Source: DALYDK01 sp031973215
GTDB taxonomy: Bacteria; Patescibacteriota; Saccharimonadia; Saccharimonadales; CAIOMD01
Direction of reading: 5' to 3'
Length of the DNA stretch: 64,000 nucleotides
Assembly: GCA_031973215.1 (NCBI GenBank)
Contig: DALYDK010000001.1
Span: 124,001-188,000 of the forward strand
Part shown: positions 8,750 through 15,679 of the stretch, piece after piece
How positions within the stretch are numbered: position 1 is the first letter of the stretch
How the letters are laid out: every line of letters starts with the position of its first letter
Made by a program: the position numbers and the translations under genes
Notes under the pieces: model-generated
The model's input: the letters and a program-made list of their open reading frames with translations, nothing else
Told to the model about the DNA's origin: nothing
Databases searched by the model: none

Positions 8750-8794
8750 TTATTCTATTTTAGGTTTGTAATGCTTTTTTGGCAATTATTATCG

Positions 8795-9067
8795 CTAATA
8801 AGTACCTAAAGCTATTCCGCCTAAGGGTTTTTTGTTTAGAATTTCTCGTCTTTGCCGGCCGGTGGTTCCGCCCCAAACTCCGAATCGATCTTCACGCGCT
8901 AGGGCATATTCCAGGCACTGATTCATTACTGGGCATTTTTTGCAATATTGTTCGACTAATTTTCTTTGAAATTGTTCATTTTCAGAGTAGAAAGATTCAG
9001 GTTCGGCGTCTCTGCAATATGCGTCCTCCATCCAGGAGGTATCTAATATTTTTTCGTAGTATTTCAC
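8795..9067 (-). CDS. WhiB-family iron-sulfur transcription regulator
   Basis: The 90-residue protein has the full WhiB signature: Cys18, then Cys42-x2-Cys45-x5-Cys51 in YCKKCPVMNQC, and the GVWGG turn (63-67) followed by a basic segment TTGRQRREIL for DNA contact. The four Cys bind a [4Fe-4S] cluster in characterised members, which often bind the RNA polymerase sigma factor. WhiB proteins are best known from Actinobacteria and their phages. It stands between pyrD and the tRNA-Gln locus, on the pyrD strand, 45 bp upstream of pyrD. Confidence 0.9.
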   Translation of the reverse strand: MKYYEKILDTSWMEDAYCRDAEPESFYSENEQFQRKLVEQYCKKCPVMNQCLEYALAREDRFGVWGGTTGRQRREILNKKPLGGIALGTY

Positions 9068-9128
9068 CTTTATAGCTTATAAGCTATTCACATTACTGGC
9101 AATTGCTTGTGCTTAGTCTGCATATTCA

Positions 9129-9157
9129 TTGCTTACAAAAGCAAAAAAAGCTATAAT
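9129..9157 (+). promoter_or_regulatory. Strong sigma70-type promoter for the tRNA-like structured RNA
   Basis: A -35 box TTGCTT (9129-9134) and a consensus -10 box TATAAT (9152-9157) are spaced by exactly 17 bp. They point at the structured RNA element that begins within about 12 nt downstream. Confidence 0.7.
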
Positions 9158-9163
9158 CTACAG

Positions 9164-9329
9164 GTTATTAGGGTGTCGCTCGGGTGTGTAAGGCACTGAG
9201 GTCCAGGGTTCTAGCATTCGGGGTGAGAACAGCCAGTAGGCTGTTCGCAAGGGAGCCAACACTTGCAAACTTGTTTGCAAAGCCGTTGCGACGAGGCCGC
9301 CAGAGGTGGCTCGAATCTCTCTTTTTTTT
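9164..9329 (+). ncRNA. tRNA-Gln-related structured RNA, copy 1
   Basis: The first 60 nt resemble the 5' two-thirds of the nearby tRNA-Gln (TAGGGTGTCGC, AAGGCACT, CTAGCATTCGGGG) but cannot form a normal anticodon stem. From 9224 an ~87-nt insert sits where the T-loop should begin. Its helices are A (AACAGCC/GGCTGTT), D (CGCAA/TTGCG) enclosing B (TTGCAAA-CTTG-TTTGCAA), and C (GCCGCC-AGA-GGTGGC). TCGAATC (T-loop-like) and a run of eight T follow. A consensus promoter and the T-run suggest an independent ~165-nt transcript. The class is unknown; a tRNA pseudogene with an insertion is the main alternative. Confidence 0.6.
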
Positions 9330-9371
9330 AATTCGGGTCCCAAAAAGTGATATAATTTATCGGCGAATCAA

Positions 9372-9446
9372 TAGGGTGTCGCCAAGTGGTAAGGCACTAG
9401 GTTTTGGTCCTAGCATTCGGGGGTTCGAATCCCTCCACCCTAGCCA
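9372..9446 (+). tRNA. tRNA-Gln (anticodon TTG), CCA encoded
   Basis: The cloverleaf is complete: acceptor TAGGGTG/CACCCTA, D-arm with AGTGGTAA, anticodon stem CTAGG/CCTAG with loop TTTTGGT (anticodon TTG), T-arm GGGGG-TTCGAAT-CCCTC, discriminator G and an encoded CCA. A -10 box TATAAT (9351-9356) lies 15 nt upstream. A terminator hairpin begins in the CCA end. Confidence 0.96.
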
Positions 9447-9479
9447 GGGTCGTTCTGGAGCTTTAGAGCACTATGACGA
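9425..9479 (+). repeat. 55-bp direct repeat, copy 1 (tRNA-Gln 3' end plus terminator)
   Basis: The segment from the T-loop (TCGAATCCC) through the CCA end into the terminator loop recurs without mismatch at 9616-9670. A directly repeated tRNA 3' end starting in the T-loop is the usual footprint (attL/attR) of elements that integrate into tRNA genes. It could also be local duplication. Confidence 0.85.
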
Positions 9480-9488
9480 CCCTGTTTT
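9445..9488 (+). terminator. Terminator of tRNA-Gln
   Basis: A 9-bp stem CAGGGTCGT / ACGACCCTG (9445-9453 with 9476-9484) is followed by TTTT. The same hairpin begins again after the second repeat copy, where it is split by the scaffold gap. Confidence 0.8.
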
Positions 9489-9518
9489 AGTGTTTGGAGT
9501 TTTCGAATACCCGAATGC

Positions 9519-9626
9519 CATTCGGGGTGAGAACAGCCAGTAGGCTGTTTGCAAGGCAATCATCACTTGAAAGCTATGCTTTCAAAGCAGATGTTGCGGG
9601 CCTGCCGGAGGTAGGTCGAATCCCTC
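9519..9626 (+). ncRNA. tRNA-Gln-related structured RNA, copy 2
   Basis: CATTCGGGGTGAGAAC and helix A (AACAGCC/GGCTGTT, 9532-9538 with 9543-9549) are identical to copy 1. Downstream the sequence diverges but keeps the fold: helix B is TTGAAAGC-TAT-GCTTTCAA (9567-9585) and helix C is CCTGCC-GGA-GGTAGG (9601-9615). Changes on both sides of helices B and C relative to copy 1 keep the pairing, which indicates selection for RNA structure. It then joins directly to TCGAATCCCTC, the T-loop and acceptor end of tRNA-Gln. A tRNA 5' half is not present; the flank holds CCCGAATG-CC-ATTCGGG instead. Confidence 0.55.
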
Positions 9627-9670
9627 CACCCTAGCCAGGGTCGTTCTGGAGCTTTAGAGCACTATGACGA
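9616..9670 (+). repeat. 55-bp direct repeat, copy 2, ending at scaffold gap
   Basis: This is an exact second copy of the tRNA-Gln 3' end and the first half of its terminator. It stops at the first N. The bases just after the gap (CCCTGTTTT) complete the same terminator, so the repeat probably continues across the gap. Confidence 0.85.
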
Positions 9671-9770
9671 NNNNNNNNNNNNNNNNNNNNNNNNNNNNNN
9701 NNNNNNNNNNNNNNNNNNNNNNNNNNNNNNNNNNNNNNNNNNNNNNNNNNNNNNNNNNNNNNNNNNNNNN
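9671..9770. other. Scaffold gap (100 N)
   Basis: There are exactly 100 N, the usual placeholder for a gap of unknown size. It lies inside the repeated terminator hairpin, so the assembly probably broke on the tRNA-Gln repeat. True content is unknown and may range from nothing to a missing element. Confidence 0.99.
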
Positions 9771-9868
9771 CCCTGTTTTCATTTCAATGCAAAAAATGTT
9801 TTTTCAAGTAATCTTTATAGATGATAATTTATATGCTTAAATATGGTTAGTTTATTAAGGACAAAAAT

Positions 9869-10003
9869 ATGATTGAAAAAGTAAACAATAAATTCGAAGC
9901 CGAAAATGAAATTTCGGCACCACTTAGCTCTTACCCGCATTATGTTGATGAAAATGGAGACATAATTATTTTGCTTGACCCTAGGCTAAAAGTATCTATT
10001 TAG
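9869..10003 (+). CDS. Small hypothetical protein (44 aa)
   Basis: A short open frame begins MIEKVNNKFEAENEISAP and ends LDPRLKVSI. It is acidic, soluble and unrecognised. An AAGG (about 9857-9860) stands 8 nt before the ATG as a weak ribosome site. It lies between the scaffold gap and the convergent ABC permease gene. Coding status rests on codon pattern and placement only. Confidence 0.4.
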   Translation: MIEKVNNKFEAENEISAPLSSYPHYVDENGDIIILLDPRLKVSI

Positions 10004-10020
10004 TCACAGATATAAAGATA

Positions 10021-10842
10021 TTAAGAACTGGTTTTTCTTTTGAAGAGGAAGATTGCTAAAGGAGCAGCAATAATTAATATTAAAACGCACCAGAAAATAG
10101 CCCAAAAAGCATGGTCGCCTACCGGAGTTCCTAGCATTAGTGCTCTTACAGCTTCTATAACTTGAGATATTGGTTGGTTTTCGGCAAAGGCTTTTAGATA
10201 TTTATTCATTCCTTCTGTTGGGACAAATGCGCTACTGGCAAATGTTAACGGAAAAATTATGATAAAAGACAGCCAGTTAACTCCTTCAACGCTTTTGGCG
10301 AAAACTCCGACAATTGCCATAAGCCAAGAAAAGCTTAGTGTAAATAGCATTAATAGCCCTGCTATGGCTAGCCAGTCTAGAAAGCTTGCGCTACTACGGA
10401 ATCCTAACAGAAGTCCAACTAAAATCATTACAACAGTCGAAATGCCGTTTCTGAAAAGATCAGAAATTACATGTCCATTTAACACCGCGCCGTCTGCCAT
10501 AGGTAACGATCTAAAGCGGTCGACGATACCTTTCTGAAGGTCGTTAGTAATTGCAATGGCGGTGGTTGTTGATCCAAAGGCCACTGTCTGGACGATTATT
10601 CCGGCCATTAAAAAGCTCAAGTAGCTGACACCTTCTGGGAGCGACAACGATATTGCTCCGCCAAAAACAGCCGAAAAAAGCACCAAGAACATAATCGGTT
10701 GAAAAAATGTTCCCAGTAGTTGGTCTGTATTTCTAATTATGTGCGTGCTACTTCTCTTGATCATTATCAGAGAGTCTTGAATTCTTAGTATCCATTTTGG
10801 CTTATTTTCGAACACTAATTGCTTGGCCATATTATTTACCAT
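10021..10842 (-). CDS. ABC-2 type transporter permease (DrrB-like)
   Basis: The protein has six hydrophobic segments and the ABC-2 membrane layout. An early FFQPIMFLVLFSAVFGGAI segment is followed by DLQKGIVDRFRSLPMADGAVLNGHVISDLFRN, the conserved DrrB-like loop that contacts the ATPase. It likely forms the membrane pore of an exporter for a drug, lipid or glycolipid with the ATPase just upstream. The start chosen (MVNNMAKQ) overlaps the ATPase stop by 11 nt; the Met of MAKQ (10830) would give a 1-nt gap and is equally likely. Confidence 0.88.
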   Translation of the reverse strand: MVNNMAKQLVFENKPKWILRIQDSLIMIKRSSTHIIRNTDQLLGTFFQPIMFLVLFSAVFGGAISLSLPEGVSYLSFLMAGIIVQTVAFGSTTTAIAITNDLQKGIVDRFRSLPMADGAVLNGHVISDLFRNGISTVVMILVGLLLGFRSSASFLDWLAIAGLLMLFTLSFSWLMAIVGVFAKSVEGVNWLSFIIIFPLTFASSAFVPTEGMNKYLKAFAENQPISQVIEAVRALMLGTPVGDHAFWAIFWCVLILIIAAPLAIFLFKRKTSS

Positions 10843-11788
10843 CTTTCTTGCTAGCAACGGCTTTTTTACCAGTTAGGCTTAAGAATACATCGTCAAGAGT
10901 TGGCTTATGAATGTCTAGAGATTTCATTTTTAAGCCTGCATTATCAATTTTTTCAAGTATCAGCTTTGTATCTTTGGTGCTATTTTTTAGGTTAATTGTG
11001 AGTGTTCTTTCATTCTCGTTGGAATCTAAGATAGAATCACTTAGCATTTTCTTTGCTTTTGAAAAAGAATCTTCGCTGAACGCGATAACTAGGCGATCAT
11101 TACCGACAGTTTTTTTAAGTTCTTTTGAAGTACCTTCGGCAATGACCTTGCCTCCATCAATTACAGCAATTCTGTCGGCAAGCTGGTCTGCTTCTTCTAA
11201 ATATTGCGTAGTCAGCAAAATGGTCGCTCCGTTTTTTTTGAGATCTTCAATTATTTTCCACATAGTTAGCCTTGATCTCGGGTCAAGGCCGGTTGTTGGT
11301 TCGTCTAAGAAAATAATAGGCGGAGAAGCGATTAAGCTTACGGCTAAGTCTAGTCTTCTTCTCATGCCTCCAGAATAGGTTTTTGCCGGCCTATCAGCGG
11401 CAGCGATTAAATCAAAATCTTCAAGCAGTTCTTCTGCTCTTTGCTTGGCGCTTGATTTAGTTAGCCGATACAGACGGCCCATCATAATTAAATTTTCTCT
11501 GCCGGTTAAGAGCTCATCTACTGCGGCAGACTGCCCAGTTAAGCCGATGACTGTGCGAATTTTGTCTGGATGCTCTTTGAGGTCGAACCCCTCAATTAAT
11601 ATTTTTCCGGAATCAAAAGGCAGTAGGGTTGATATTATCCTTACGGTAGTTGTCTTGCCAGCTCCGTTAGGCCCCAGTAGCGCCATCATAGTACCTGACT
11701 GTATTTCTAAGTTAATTCCTTTTAATACTTCGTCTTTGCCAAACGATTTTTTTAAACCCTTAATAGTGATTGATTTTTTGATAGGCAT
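10832..11788 (-). CDS. ABC transporter ATP-binding protein (DrrA-like)
   Basis: Walker A GPNGAGKTTTVR (near residue 40), signature YSGGMRRRLDLA, Walker B IIFLDEPTTGLDP and the H-loop-region LLTTQYLEEADQLADRI are all intact. The C-terminal ~90 residues form the DrrA-type extension with LDIHKPTLDDVFLSLTG. It energises the ABC-2 permease encoded by the overlapping downstream gene. Drr-type pairs in Actinobacteria export daunorubicin or surface lipids; the substrate cannot be read here. Confidence 0.93.
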   Translation of the reverse strand: MPIKKSITIKGLKKSFGKDEVLKGINLEIQSGTMMALLGPNGAGKTTTVRIISTLLPFDSGKILIEGFDLKEHPDKIRTVIGLTGQSAAVDELLTGRENLIMMGRLYRLTKSSAKQRAEELLEDFDLIAAADRPAKTYSGGMRRRLDLAVSLIASPPIIFLDEPTTGLDPRSRLTMWKIIEDLKKNGATILLTTQYLEEADQLADRIAVIDGGKVIAEGTSKELKKTVGNDRLVIAFSEDSFSKAKKMLSDSILDSNENERTLTINLKNSTKDTKLILEKIDNAGLKMKSLDIHKPTLDDVFLSLTGKKAVASKKDGK

Positions 11789-11902
11789 TCAGAATAGTAT
11801 AGAGCAGAATAATCATCAAATAAACCCAAAAAAAATTACAGAAAAATATTGGATAATCAAATAGTGCGGAGTATTATGTCATATACTATTTTTCCACGAT
11901 AA

Positions 11903-12079
11903 ATGAGACGAAGACTACAAGAACAAGATTTTTATGATGACAGTGTTAGTATTGGCTGCACTGATTTTATTGGCACTACAGCGCTGAGTGGGATGGTAAT
12001 AACCAAAATAGATACCCCAAGGCCTGACAGGCAAGATTATTTAGACTTATTAATTGAAAAAGATCCGCCAAATAAATAA
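11903..12079 (+). CDS. Small hypothetical protein (58 aa)
   Basis: The frame starts MRRRLQEQDFYDDSVS and ends LIEKDPPNK. It is polar, has no membrane segment and is unrecognised. TATACT at 11883-11888 lies 14 nt before the ATG as a possible -10 box; no Shine-Dalgarno is seen. It lies between a divergent ABC gene and a convergent transglycosylase gene. Confidence 0.4.
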   Translation: MRRRLQEQDFYDDSVSIGCTDFIGTTALSGMVITKIDTPRPDRQDYLDLLIEKDPPNK

Positions 12080-12099
12080 GATTATTAAAATTTAATATT

Positions 12100-13269
12100 T
12101 TAGTTAGTTCGCCAGCTTAAGTTTTCTGGAGATAGGACGAATAGTCCTTTGCCGCCGCTCGCAAACCATATTCGAAGTCCGGGTGACATAGGAGTAGTGT
12201 ACTTGGTTGCATTGCCCTTATAGTAAGAATCAATATTATTCTTCACATCAGAGTAGGCGATCGTATCGCTTAGGCTTTCAGGGTTTAGTGCGCTGAAAAT
12301 TAAATTATCTGACTTGAAATCACTGTAGCCCGCAGACTTATTTTCTAATGAGTATGCATATGCCAAGCCGTCCATGGTTTCTGACTTTAGAGCTTGAAGT
12401 ACTTGGTTATCGCTGTAGCCACTATTTTTAAGCTTAAGAGCTAGTTCGACATCTAAAAGTATTCGGGCAACATGGTCTACATAGAGTTTACTTTCAGTAG
12501 GCATATTATCATACCCTGCTCTAGCCGTTCCTGCCCCGCCGTTATAGCATGCCGCTGCAATTCCGTATATTACTAAGCTATCTGGTTTTAAGTTTGGGTT
12601 AGCATTCTGTGCTACTGAAATGCATTCCTTGAAAAATTGAGCACCTGCAGAAAGATTAATTTCTGGGTTGTTAAAAACATTATTGTATTCTTCTAAACTT
12701 ACTAACGATGCACCGCCCTGGGTGGCTATTTCATAATCATCGTAACTAGCAACTTCTGGTAAGTAAGTTGCAAATTTATCAAAATGAAACTGGGGCATAA
12801 CTTGCACTAGGCCTTTTGCGCCAACCCACGATTCTGCATTTTCTATACCAGCAGATTCTATTGTTGCTAGCGTAGCCAAGACATTGGGCGGAATGCTATT
12901 CTCTGAAGCAACCTTCTCTATGAGTCCTTTGTGGTCTAATATTGAAGGAAAAAATATAGGAGCAAGCTCTTCGCTTGTTCTAAATAAACCACTGTTACCA
13001 ACTTTTTCTACTGTTTCAGTAGTTAGCTGATAGTATGTCCCGCTGCTTATGCATAGTGCATTAGCTATTTCTCTTGCTTCAATATCATCAAAAGGATTAA
13101 ATTGTGATATTTTATGACCTTTTTCGTTTTGGACTACTGCGCAGCCAAAGCTTTCTCTGGCTTCGCCTTGATTATCTTCAGCAGTGCATGCTCCTAACGA
13201 AAACGCTAACGACGCAAGGCCTAGCGATAATGCTGTTAATTTGCCGTTAGTTAATTTAGGTTTTTCCAT
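12100..13269 (-). CDS. Lipoprotein lytic transglycosylase (SLT domain)
   Basis: An N-terminal signal ends in a lipobox FSLGAC (Cys28), so the mature protein should be lipid-anchored outside the membrane. The SLT fold is recognised by LATLATIESAGI (catalytic Glu), WVGAKGLVQVMPQFHF, the GGASLV and LSAGAQFFKE segments and AAACYNGGAGTARAGYDNMP. These enzymes cleave peptidoglycan between MurNAc and GlcNAc. For an epibiont it could remodel its own or its host's wall. The C-terminal ~120 residues are unassigned. It is transcribed alone, divergent from the ferric-reductase-like gene. Confidence 0.85.
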   Translation of the reverse strand: MEKPKLTNGKLTALSLGLASLAFSLGACTAEDNQGEARESFGCAVVQNEKGHKISQFNPFDDIEAREIANALCISSGTYYQLTTETVEKVGNSGLFRTSEELAPIFFPSILDHKGLIEKVASENSIPPNVLATLATIESAGIENAESWVGAKGLVQVMPQFHFDKFATYLPEVASYDDYEIATQGGASLVSLEEYNNVFNNPEINLSAGAQFFKECISVAQNANPNLKPDSLVIYGIAAACYNGGAGTARAGYDNMPTESKLYVDHVARILLDVELALKLKNSGYSDNQVLQALKSETMDGLAYAYSLENKSAGYSDFKSDNLIFSALNPESLSDTIAYSDVKNNIDSYYKGNATKYTTPMSPGLRIWFASGGKGLFVLSPENLSWRTN

Positions 13270-13415
13270 AAATGTGAAAGTAGCTCCAATACTTATTAAT
13301 TCAGATAATTATAGCAGAAAAATACCTTAAAGTCAATACTAGAATAGCCTATCCTTAAATAATATGAACGAATGCTTTAAGATTATTTTAAGAAATGCTG
13401 TTTTAATATAACTAC

Positions 13416-14024
13416 ATGTCTGAAAAAAGCAAAAACTTTATTTTATACTTAATTATTTTCTTAACTGCTTTGCCTTATTTGCTACTTATTAGCCGCCCTG
13501 AATTGTCCTCGACTCAATTTCCCCTTAAATCTATAGCGCTTTACGTGTCATCGATACTTGGATTCTTTGGCATTGTAATGTTGGTTTGGCAGCTGGTGCT
13601 TGGTACAAGAAGCGTAGCCGGCTTATTTAGCCAAAATTTTGCTTCAAAAATTCAGGTTCATAAAAACTTAGGCATTTATGGAACTTTGTTAATATTTCTG
13701 CACCCACTTCTCATAACTATTGGTTATGGATACGGGCTTTTTTACTCAATAATGCCTGATATTAGCTCTAGTTATGAAAAAGCTGTAACTTATGGACGTT
13801 TTGCTTTTTATTTTCTAATAATTATTTGGGTTACTAGTGCACTTCTAAAAAGTCGGATTAAGTTTCGTCCATGGAAATATATTCATTATTTGTCTTATCC
13901 TATATTGGTGCTATCTTTGCTTCATATTCCTAGCATTGGACCTTCATTTAACACGCCTGGTATACAGTTTTATTGGTATGTTACGGTATTTGTTGTCATT
14001 GTATGCAGCGTTCAAGGGCCGTAG
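13416..14024 (+). pseudogene. Ferric-reductase-like heme membrane protein, C-terminus lost at island junction
   Basis: About 190 residues give five or six membrane helices with two His pairs in the bis-heme spacing: VHKNLGIYGTLLIFLHP (H-x13-H) and IHYLSYPILVLSLLHIP (H-x12-H). That is the FRE/NOX transmembrane domain. A full gene would continue into FAD- and NAD-binding domains of ~220 residues. Instead the frame runs out (SVQGP-stop) at about 14003-14015, where sequence related to FtsK begins in another frame. It may be a stand-alone heme domain, but the abrupt join makes truncation more likely. Confidence 0.75.
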
Positions 14025-14296
14025 GAGTATTCTGCTTTATCGGGTCGCACAGAATGTCAGATGACGTACTGCCCGGAATGATCCGAGCAAATTCGTTCGT
14101 TAAGCTAGGCTTTACCCTCCCAAACAAAGAATCGAGTGAATTCATTATCGATCATCCAGGTGCTGAAAAGCTTAATGGTAAGGGCGATGTTTTATTCTCT
14201 TCATTGGCATTTGATTCAAAACCAATTAGACTTCAAGCTCCATTTATATCAGACAAAAATCTGATGAAGGTCATCAACTACACTTCGAAGCACTAG
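14003..14296 (+). pseudogene. FtsK/SpoIIIE-type DNA translocase, 3' fragment only
   Basis: The reading frame RSRAVGVFCFIGSHRMSDDV onward, with LPGMIRANSFVKLGF, HPGAEKLNGKGDVLF and LQAPFISDKN, matches the last ~90 residues of the FtsK motor domain (compare the ATQRPSVDVITG, IKAN, GAEKLLGKGDML and VHGPFVSD motifs). The Walker motifs and everything upstream are missing. A Met at 13973 is in frame but lies within ferric-reductase sequence. FtsK-like translocases are frequent in integrative conjugative elements, fitting a mobile-element remnant. The stop overlaps the recombinase stop on the other strand by CTAG. Confidence 0.8.
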
Positions 14297-15549
14297 ATCT
14301 TAACTAGTTTTTTGTCATGCAGCGCTAGTTTGATGTCTAGGTTTCGTATAAGTCGAGTTTTCTCAAATTGTGACCCTTCGTTTAGCACGTACTTTACATA
14401 TCCTGCGACCATATCAACTTTGGTTGCTTTATATGTCGACTTCATCATCTTGGTGTATTTATCGATTGCATCCTTTAGACCGGGCTCAAGAATTGTCACG
14501 TCAGTTATTAATTCATCGCAGAATTTGATTAGCTCGCTTGTTATTGCTTTATCCCTGACGAATGGCTCTTTGCAGTCATGGTCGACTTGCCTTGAGCAGT
14601 GATAATACACGAATCGATTTTTGCTGCCATCTTTTCTAGTTTTAAACTTTTCTTCACCAACCACATTCGCTCCGCAGCTGTAACATTTTAGGAATCGTTT
14701 GTATGGGAATTCTTTTGCTCCCCACTTTGGCTTTGTAGGGACTCTTAGTTGATCCTGCACCTTGATGAATATCTCTTTGGTAATCAGCGGCTCGTGCTTA
14801 CCCTTGTACCACTGTCCGCTTCCAGCGGGATATTCGAAGTCTCCATAATAAAAGGTATTGCCGAGGATTTTGTATATCGCACTAAGATGAATTTTCTTGC
14901 CGCTGCGTGTTTTTACATTGTTTTGCTCTAGCCACGACATTATGTGTCTTCCGCTTTTGCCAGATGCTGACATTTCGAACATTTTTCTTATGTAAGGTGC
15001 TCGTTCCTCATCGATAATGACATCTCGCTCTTTACCTGTAGCTGCACGAGTGAAGTAACCGAGAGGTGGCATACAAGGCCGCCAACCCATCTCACATTTG
15101 GCTCGGATGCCACGCTTTACATTAATTGCTCGGTTATCATTCTCAAGTTTCGCTTGAGAGCATAGAATCATCAGTAAGAATTTTTCATTTGGGTTATTAC
15201 TAAATTCCTGTGAGTGAGTTTTGATGTGCGCTAGCATCTTGGCATCCATTAGATCTACGAGCGATCCTAGATCTCCGGCGTTTCTGCTTAATCTGTCAGG
15301 TGCCCATGTGAGTATGCCGTTGTATTCGCCACTCCTTATCTCTTCGAGCATTTCCATGAACACAGGTCGTTGAGCTGAAAGCTTTGCTGAGTGGCTCTCT
15401 TGTTTAACTTTCACCACCTCTAGGCCTTTGGCCAGTGCTAAATCTGCCATTTCTTTTAGCTGTGAATCGATGCTCATGGCCTGTCGCTCGTCTTGTTCGG
15501 AAGACTTACGCGCGTATAGGCAGTACTTGATTTGCTCTGCTTGCTCCAT
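14293..15549 (-). CDS. Large serine recombinase (site-specific integrase)
   Basis: The N-terminal resolvase domain has YARKSSEQDE with the catalytic Ser (residue 16) and later the WAPDRLSRNAGDLG helix with the active-site Arg pair. The recombinase domain follows (MGWRPCMPPLGYF, ISGKSG-type linker, KTRSGKKIHLSAIYKILGN) and then a zinc ribbon with CYSCG and YYHC. It is short for the class (418 residues), with little of the usual coiled coil. Such enzymes integrate or excise phages and ICEs at specific sites. Its position at the island edge supports mobility of the defence cargo. Confidence 0.9.
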   Translation of the reverse strand: MEQAEQIKYCLYARKSSEQDERQAMSIDSQLKEMADLALAKGLEVVKVKQESHSAKLSAQRPVFMEMLEEIRSGEYNGILTWAPDRLSRNAGDLGSLVDLMDAKMLAHIKTHSQEFSNNPNEKFLLMILCSQAKLENDNRAINVKRGIRAKCEMGWRPCMPPLGYFTRAATGKERDVIIDEERAPYIRKMFEMSASGKSGRHIMSWLEQNNVKTRSGKKIHLSAIYKILGNTFYYGDFEYPAGSGQWYKGKHEPLITKEIFIKVQDQLRVPTKPKWGAKEFPYKRFLKCYSCGANVVGEEKFKTRKDGSKNRFVYYHCSRQVDHDCKEPFVRDKAITSELIKFCDELITDVTILEPGLKDAIDKYTKMMKSTYKATKVDMVAGYVKYVLNEGSQFEKTRLIRNLDIKLALHDKKLVKI

Positions 15550-15638
15550 AGTGAAGCAAAGGTACCGCTATTTTGTAATGAAAGCTAGCTGATTATTGCG
15601 AAAAGTATCAGATTCTGGCGTAACAGATGTGATTTCAG

Positions 15639-15644
15639 TATAAT
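15639..15644 (+). promoter_or_regulatory. Putative -10 box of the DISARM operon
   Basis: TATAAT occurs 8 nt before the leader-peptide ATG in the 129-bp gap between the divergent recombinase and drmE. No good -35 box is present at 17 bp (TGGCGT), so activation by a regulator is possible. The AAGGAG at 15645-15650 would be at or before the expected start of transcription. Confidence 0.45.
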
Positions 15645-15652
15645 AAGGAGTA

Positions 15653-15679
15653 ATGCAAAACAAGATAAGTGAAGTGTAA
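15653..15679 (+). CDS. Candidate leader peptide MQNKISEV coupled to drmE
   Basis: An eight-codon frame follows AAGGAG by 2 nt, and its TAA shares its last base with the drmE ATG (TAATG). This arrangement would couple drmE translation to leader translation. No attenuator hairpin was identified. The peptide might be chance, but the position and the join to drmE are typical of translational coupling. Confidence 0.4.
   Translation: MQNKISEV

Noticed and set aside
9184..9543. 119-residue plus-strand frame across the tRNA-Gln locus
   Set aside because: It reads through the structured RNA and the tRNA itself (the SIRGFESLHPSQ string is the usual false translation of a tRNA), so it is not a protein gene.
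9164..9670. CRISPR array or integron attC cluster
   Set aside because: Only two diverged structured copies exist, without regular spacers, and no attC core triplets or cas genes are present.
10911..11378. 155-residue plus frame opposite the ABC ATPase
   Set aside because: Antisense shadow of a gene with all ATPase motifs intact on the reverse strand.
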